Source of the DNA: Acetobacteraceae bacterium
GTDB lineage: Bacteria > Pseudomonadota > Alphaproteobacteria > Acetobacterales > Acetobacteraceae
Length of the DNA: 64,000 nucleotides
Reading direction: 5' to 3'
Assembly (NCBI GenBank): GCA_027487385.1
Contig: JAIYDS010000054.1
Coordinates: 1 to 64,000 of the forward strand
Position numbers and translations under genes: made by a program. The notes beneath the pieces were generated by a model. The model did no database searches, was not told where the DNA came from, and was given only the letters and a program-made list of their open reading frames with translations. Positions 61,712 to 64,000 of this stretch are shown here, in pieces. Each line of letters starts with the position of its first letter. The first letter of the stretch is position 1.

Positions 61712-62152
61712 ATGACGGAAATCGGCTTCTACCACCTCACCCGCAGCACGCTGGAGCAGGCCTTGCCGCGCCTGCTCGGCCGTGTGCTGGCGCTGGAGCA
61801 GCGCGCGCTGGTGCTCTGCGCCAGCGAGGAGCGGTTGAAGTCATTGGATGACGCGCTCTGGACCTGCGTCGAGCCCGATTGGCTGCCGCATGGCACGCGC
61901 GATGGCGCTGTTCAGCCCATCTTCCTGACGCTGGCCGATGCCCCGCCGCCCAATGGCGCGCAGCATCTCTTCCTCACCGAGGGGGCGGAGAGCGCGCATC
62001 TGGCGCTCTACGCGCGGGCCTTTGACCTGTTCGATGGAGGCGACGACAACGCGGTGGCCGCCGCGCGGCGGCGCTGGGCGGCCGCCAAGGCGGCGGGGCA
62101 TGCGCTCACCTATTGGCAGCAGGGGGAGCGGGGCTGGGAGAAGAAGGCCTGA
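61712..62152 (+). CDS. holC: DNA polymerase III subunit chi
   Basis: The 146-residue protein starts MTEIGFYHLTRSTLEQALPR with RVLALEQRALVLC and LDDALWTCVEPDWLPHG, the HolC core. LFLTEGAESAHLALYARAFDLFDGGDD is the later half (GDDNAVAAARRRW end region). Chi links the clamp loader with single-strand binding protein. It is convergent with the GNAT gene 3 bases away. Confidence 0.92.
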   Translation: MTEIGFYHLTRSTLEQALPRLLGRVLALEQRALVLCASEERLKSLDDALWTCVEPDWLPHGTRDGAVQPIFLTLADAPPPNGAQHLFLTEGAESAHLALYARAFDLFDGGDDNAVAAARRRWAAAKAAGHALTYWQQGERGWEKKA

Positions 62153-62155
62153 GCT

Positions 62156-62623
62156 TCAGCTGCGGAGCGGCAGCGCCATTTCACCGGTTGCGGTGAAGCC
62201 CAGCCGCGCATAGAGCGGCGCGGATTGTGGGCCGGCATGCAGCAGGGCGCGGCCGCAACCCGCGGCGGCCAGATGGGCGAGGCAGGCCTCCACCAGGCGA
62301 CGCCCAAGCCCCTGCCCGCGCTCCGCCGGCAACACAAAGAGCCCCCATATGTAGCCGACCCGCGTGGCATCGGCCTGGCGAAAGGCGGGGTAGGCGGCCG
62401 GCATGGGCCGGGCGCAAGCGCAGCCGATGGCCTCGCCCGCTCGCCAAGCCACCAGGCCCGCGAAGCCGCCCGCCTCCCGCGCTTCGGCCAGGAAGCCCAG
62501 CGCCACCTCCCGCCAATCCGCACGGATCTCGGCGGGGCTGATGCCCATTTCGAGCCAGTGCCGGTGATAGAAGTCGGCGAGCAGCGCATCATCGGTCGAG
62601 GGCACGATGAGGGGCACCGCCAC
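62156..62623 (-). CDS. GNAT-family N-acetyltransferase
   Basis: The 155-residue protein has the GNAT acetyl-CoA loop ERGQGLGRRLVEACLAHL (R/Q-x-x-G-x-G/A) preceded by YIWGLFVLPA, and LYARLGFTATGEMALPL as the final strand. The acceptor is unknown. It follows the Bug-type binding-protein gene by 5 bases on the same strand, so a shared transcript is probable. Confidence 0.86.
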   Translation of the reverse strand: MAVPLIVPSTDDALLADFYHRHWLEMGISPAEIRADWREVALGFLAEAREAGGFAGLVAWRAGEAIGCACARPMPAAYPAFRQADATRVGYIWGLFVLPAERGQGLGRRLVEACLAHLAAAGCGRALLHAGPQSAPLYARLGFTATGEMALPLRS

Positions 62624-62628
62624 CTTCG

Positions 62629-63576
62629 CTACTCCATCATGATCCCGGTCAGCGTCGCCATCTCCTGCCAGCGGCGCACTTCCGCCTGCTGGAAGGCCGC
62701 GAATTCCTGCGGCGGCATCGGCGCCGCGTTCAGCCCCGCCTGCACAGCGCGCGCCGCCGTCTCGGGCTGGGCCAGCGCGGCCAGGAAGGCCTCGGCCAGG
62801 CGCGTCACGCGCGCCGCTTCAACCCCGCGCGGCACGAAGAGCCCGAACCAGGCATCCACCGCCATGAAGGGCACGCCGGCTTCGGCCGTGGTGGGCAGGT
62901 CGGGGAAGCCCGGCACGCGTTGCGCCGCACCGATGGAGAGCGCCCGCAGCCGCCCCTCGCGCACCAGCGCCACCACGCCCGGCCAGGTGGAGACGTAGAA
63001 ATCCACCACCCCCGCCACCGTGTCCTGCGTGGCGGGGCCGCCGCCGCGATAGGGCACATGCACCGCATCCATGCCCGAGCGCCGCACGAAGGTCTCGGCG
63101 ATCACATGGCTGGCGGAGCCCGCCTGCGAAGAGGCGTAGGAGACGCGTCGCCCGCCCCGGCCCATCTCGATCAGCCCCGCCATGTTGCGGGCGGCGGAAT
63201 TGGCCGGCACCACGGTCGCGTGATGCACCGTGGCCAGGCGCGCCACGGGCGTGAAGCTGTCCACCACATGATAGGGCAGGTTGCGCGCCATCCATTGGTT
63301 GGAGGCATGCGTCTGGTTGTGGCCGAGGATGATGGTGTTCCCATCCGCCGCCGCGCGCGCCGCGGCCTCGGTTCCGATGATCCCGCCCGCGCCGCCGCGA
63401 TTGTCCACGACGATGCTCTGCCCCAGCAGCGTGCCGGCGCGCTCCACCAGGATGCGCGCCAGGATATCCGTGCTGCCGCCCGGCGGGGCCGGGACGATCA
63501 GGCGCAGCGGCGTGGTCTGCGCCGAGGCGATGGCGGGGGCCGCCAGCAGGCTGGCAAGGATGAGTCGGCGTTGCAT
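62629..63576 (-). CDS. Tripartite tricarboxylate transporter binding protein (Bug family)
   Basis: The 315-residue periplasmic protein has signal peptide MQRRLILASLLAAPAIASA. Family motifs are LIVPAPPGGSTDILAR, QSIVVDNRGGAGGIIGTEAA, DAVHVPYRGGGPATQD and GVVDFYVSTWPG. It captures an organic acid, with no TctA/TctB membrane partners in this window, as is usual for the many orphan Bug proteins of Roseomonas-like genomes. Confidence 0.88.
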   Translation of the reverse strand: MQRRLILASLLAAPAIASAQTTPLRLIVPAPPGGSTDILARILVERAGTLLGQSIVVDNRGGAGGIIGTEAAARAAADGNTIILGHNQTHASNQWMARNLPYHVVDSFTPVARLATVHHATVVPANSAARNMAGLIEMGRGGRRVSYASSQAGSASHVIAETFVRRSGMDAVHVPYRGGGPATQDTVAGVVDFYVSTWPGVVALVREGRLRALSIGAAQRVPGFPDLPTTAEAGVPFMAVDAWFGLFVPRGVEAARVTRLAEAFLAALAQPETAARAVQAGLNAAPMPPQEFAAFQQAEVRRWQEMATLTGIMME

Positions 63577-63620
63577 GATGGGTTCCTCCGGCTGGCGCTG
63601 ATTGTAGCGCAGCCGCCCGC

Positions 63621-64000
63621 TCAGGCGAAGGCTGGCTCGGCGCGTTGCGGCAGGGCGCCCATGGCCACCGCCTGGCCCAGCAGGAGCAGCACCGGACCAT
63701 CGCCCGCCCAGGCGGGCGCTTCATCCACGATCCCGGCCAGCGTGCCGCGCAATTCGCGTTGCTGGGGGGAACCGCCGCGCTCGATCAGCGCGGCCGGCGT
63801 CCGGGGATCGAACCCCTCCCGCAGCAGCCCCTCGCGCAATTGGGGCAGGGTGGTCAGGCCCATATAGATGGCCAGCGTCTGACCCGGCCGGGCGAGTGCC
63901 GGAAAATCGAGATCGAGCCGCCCCTCGCGCGTGTGGCCGGTGACGAAGGTGAGCATGCGCGCGGCATCGCGATGCGTCAGTGGAATGCCCGCCTGGGCGG
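63621..64000 (-). CDS. cobA: Uroporphyrinogen-III C-methyltransferase, C-terminal fragment
   Basis: The gene's 5' end lies beyond the right edge; 126 codons are visible. The peptide runs AGIPLTHRDAARMLTFVTGH, then DFPALARPGQTLAIYMGL and VLLLLGQAVAMG, which matches SUMT/CobA C-terminal halves. The enzyme methylates uroporphyrinogen III to precorrin-2 for cobalamin or siroheme. ATG 63956 inside it is not the true start, as reading continues in frame to the edge. Confidence 0.88.
   Translation of the reverse strand, partial: AQAGIPLTHRDAARMLTFVTGHTREGRLDLDFPALARPGQTLAIYMGLTTLPQLREGLLREGFDPRTPAALIERGGSPQQRELRGTLAGIVDEAPAWAGDGPVLLLLGQAVAMGALPQRAEPAFA

Overview
This is a gene-dense, very GC-rich chromosomal window in which every gene has G/C-biased third positions. 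The gene content points to an aerobic alphaproteobacterium close to the Acetobacteraceae (Roseomonas-like). The evidence is a metX/metW block beside a chorismate mutase-hisC pair, the conserved moxR-DUF58-DUF4159 block divergent from DUF1285-NUDIX-DUF6111-CCA transferase, a complete ccoNOQP-ccoGHIS cluster, a fused indolepyruvate ferredoxin oxidoreductase, and a tripartite-tricarboxylate-type binding protein. The family assignment is an inference from gene content. I saw no phage, plasmid, transposase, CRISPR, rRNA or tRNA genes.

Layout. 0-4.3 kb: end of hisC and chorismate mutase (minus), then metX, a DinB-fold gene, metW and phaB (plus). 4.3-8.4 kb: two translationally coupled glycosyltransferases. 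8.5-14.1 kb: a flavin reductase, a small unknown protein, a TetR regulator with a flavin monooxygenase, a DUF418 membrane protein, an FKBP isomerase and a secreted protein. The TetR/DUF418 interval carries three abutting 16-bp palindromes. 14.3-21.3 kb (minus): a vWA membrane protein, a DUF4159/BatA-type protein, DUF58 and MoxR. 21.5-25.9 kb (plus): DUF1285, CoA pyrophosphatase, DUF6111, CCA-adding enzyme and an ABC exporter. 26-31 kb: a sugar/glycerol-phosphate-type ABC importer ending in a calcineurin-like phosphodiesterase. 31-37 kb (minus): two glycosyltransferases, then MlaC and MlaA. 37.3-40.2 kb: metF and a sulfotransferase-like gene flanked by two paralogous 44-46-residue membrane peptides. 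40.2-43.9 kb: a kynureninase-like gene-pdxA-pdxJ operon divergent from kynA. 44-47.2 kb: a TauE/UreH_2 membrane protein, a DUF4214/cadherin-like protein and DUF2189. 47.2-55.2 kb: a perfect FNR/FixK box and the cbb3 oxidase structural and assembly operon. 55.2-60.2 kb: an Lrp-type regulator divergent from the indolepyruvate oxidoreductase and an acyl-CoA dehydrogenase. 60.2-64 kb: a small secreted protein, a quinone oxidoreductase, holC, a GNAT enzyme, a Bug-type binding protein and the 3' part of a uroporphyrinogen-III methyltransferase gene.

The genes describe a respiring heterotroph. It has a low-oxygen high-affinity oxidase under FNR/FixK-type control, aromatic amino-acid catabolism (kynA, indolepyruvate oxidoreductase), polyhydroxyalkanoate reduction (phaB), methionine/C1 metabolism (metX, metW, metF) and surface-polysaccharide modification. 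The parts I find least explained by standard annotation are these: the paired single-span membrane peptides around the sulfotransferase; the symmetric triple TetR operator; a short insertion with 12-bp direct repeats between metX and the DinB gene; a palindromic repeat family at gene ends; and the coupling of vitamin B6 synthesis to an atypical kynureninase.
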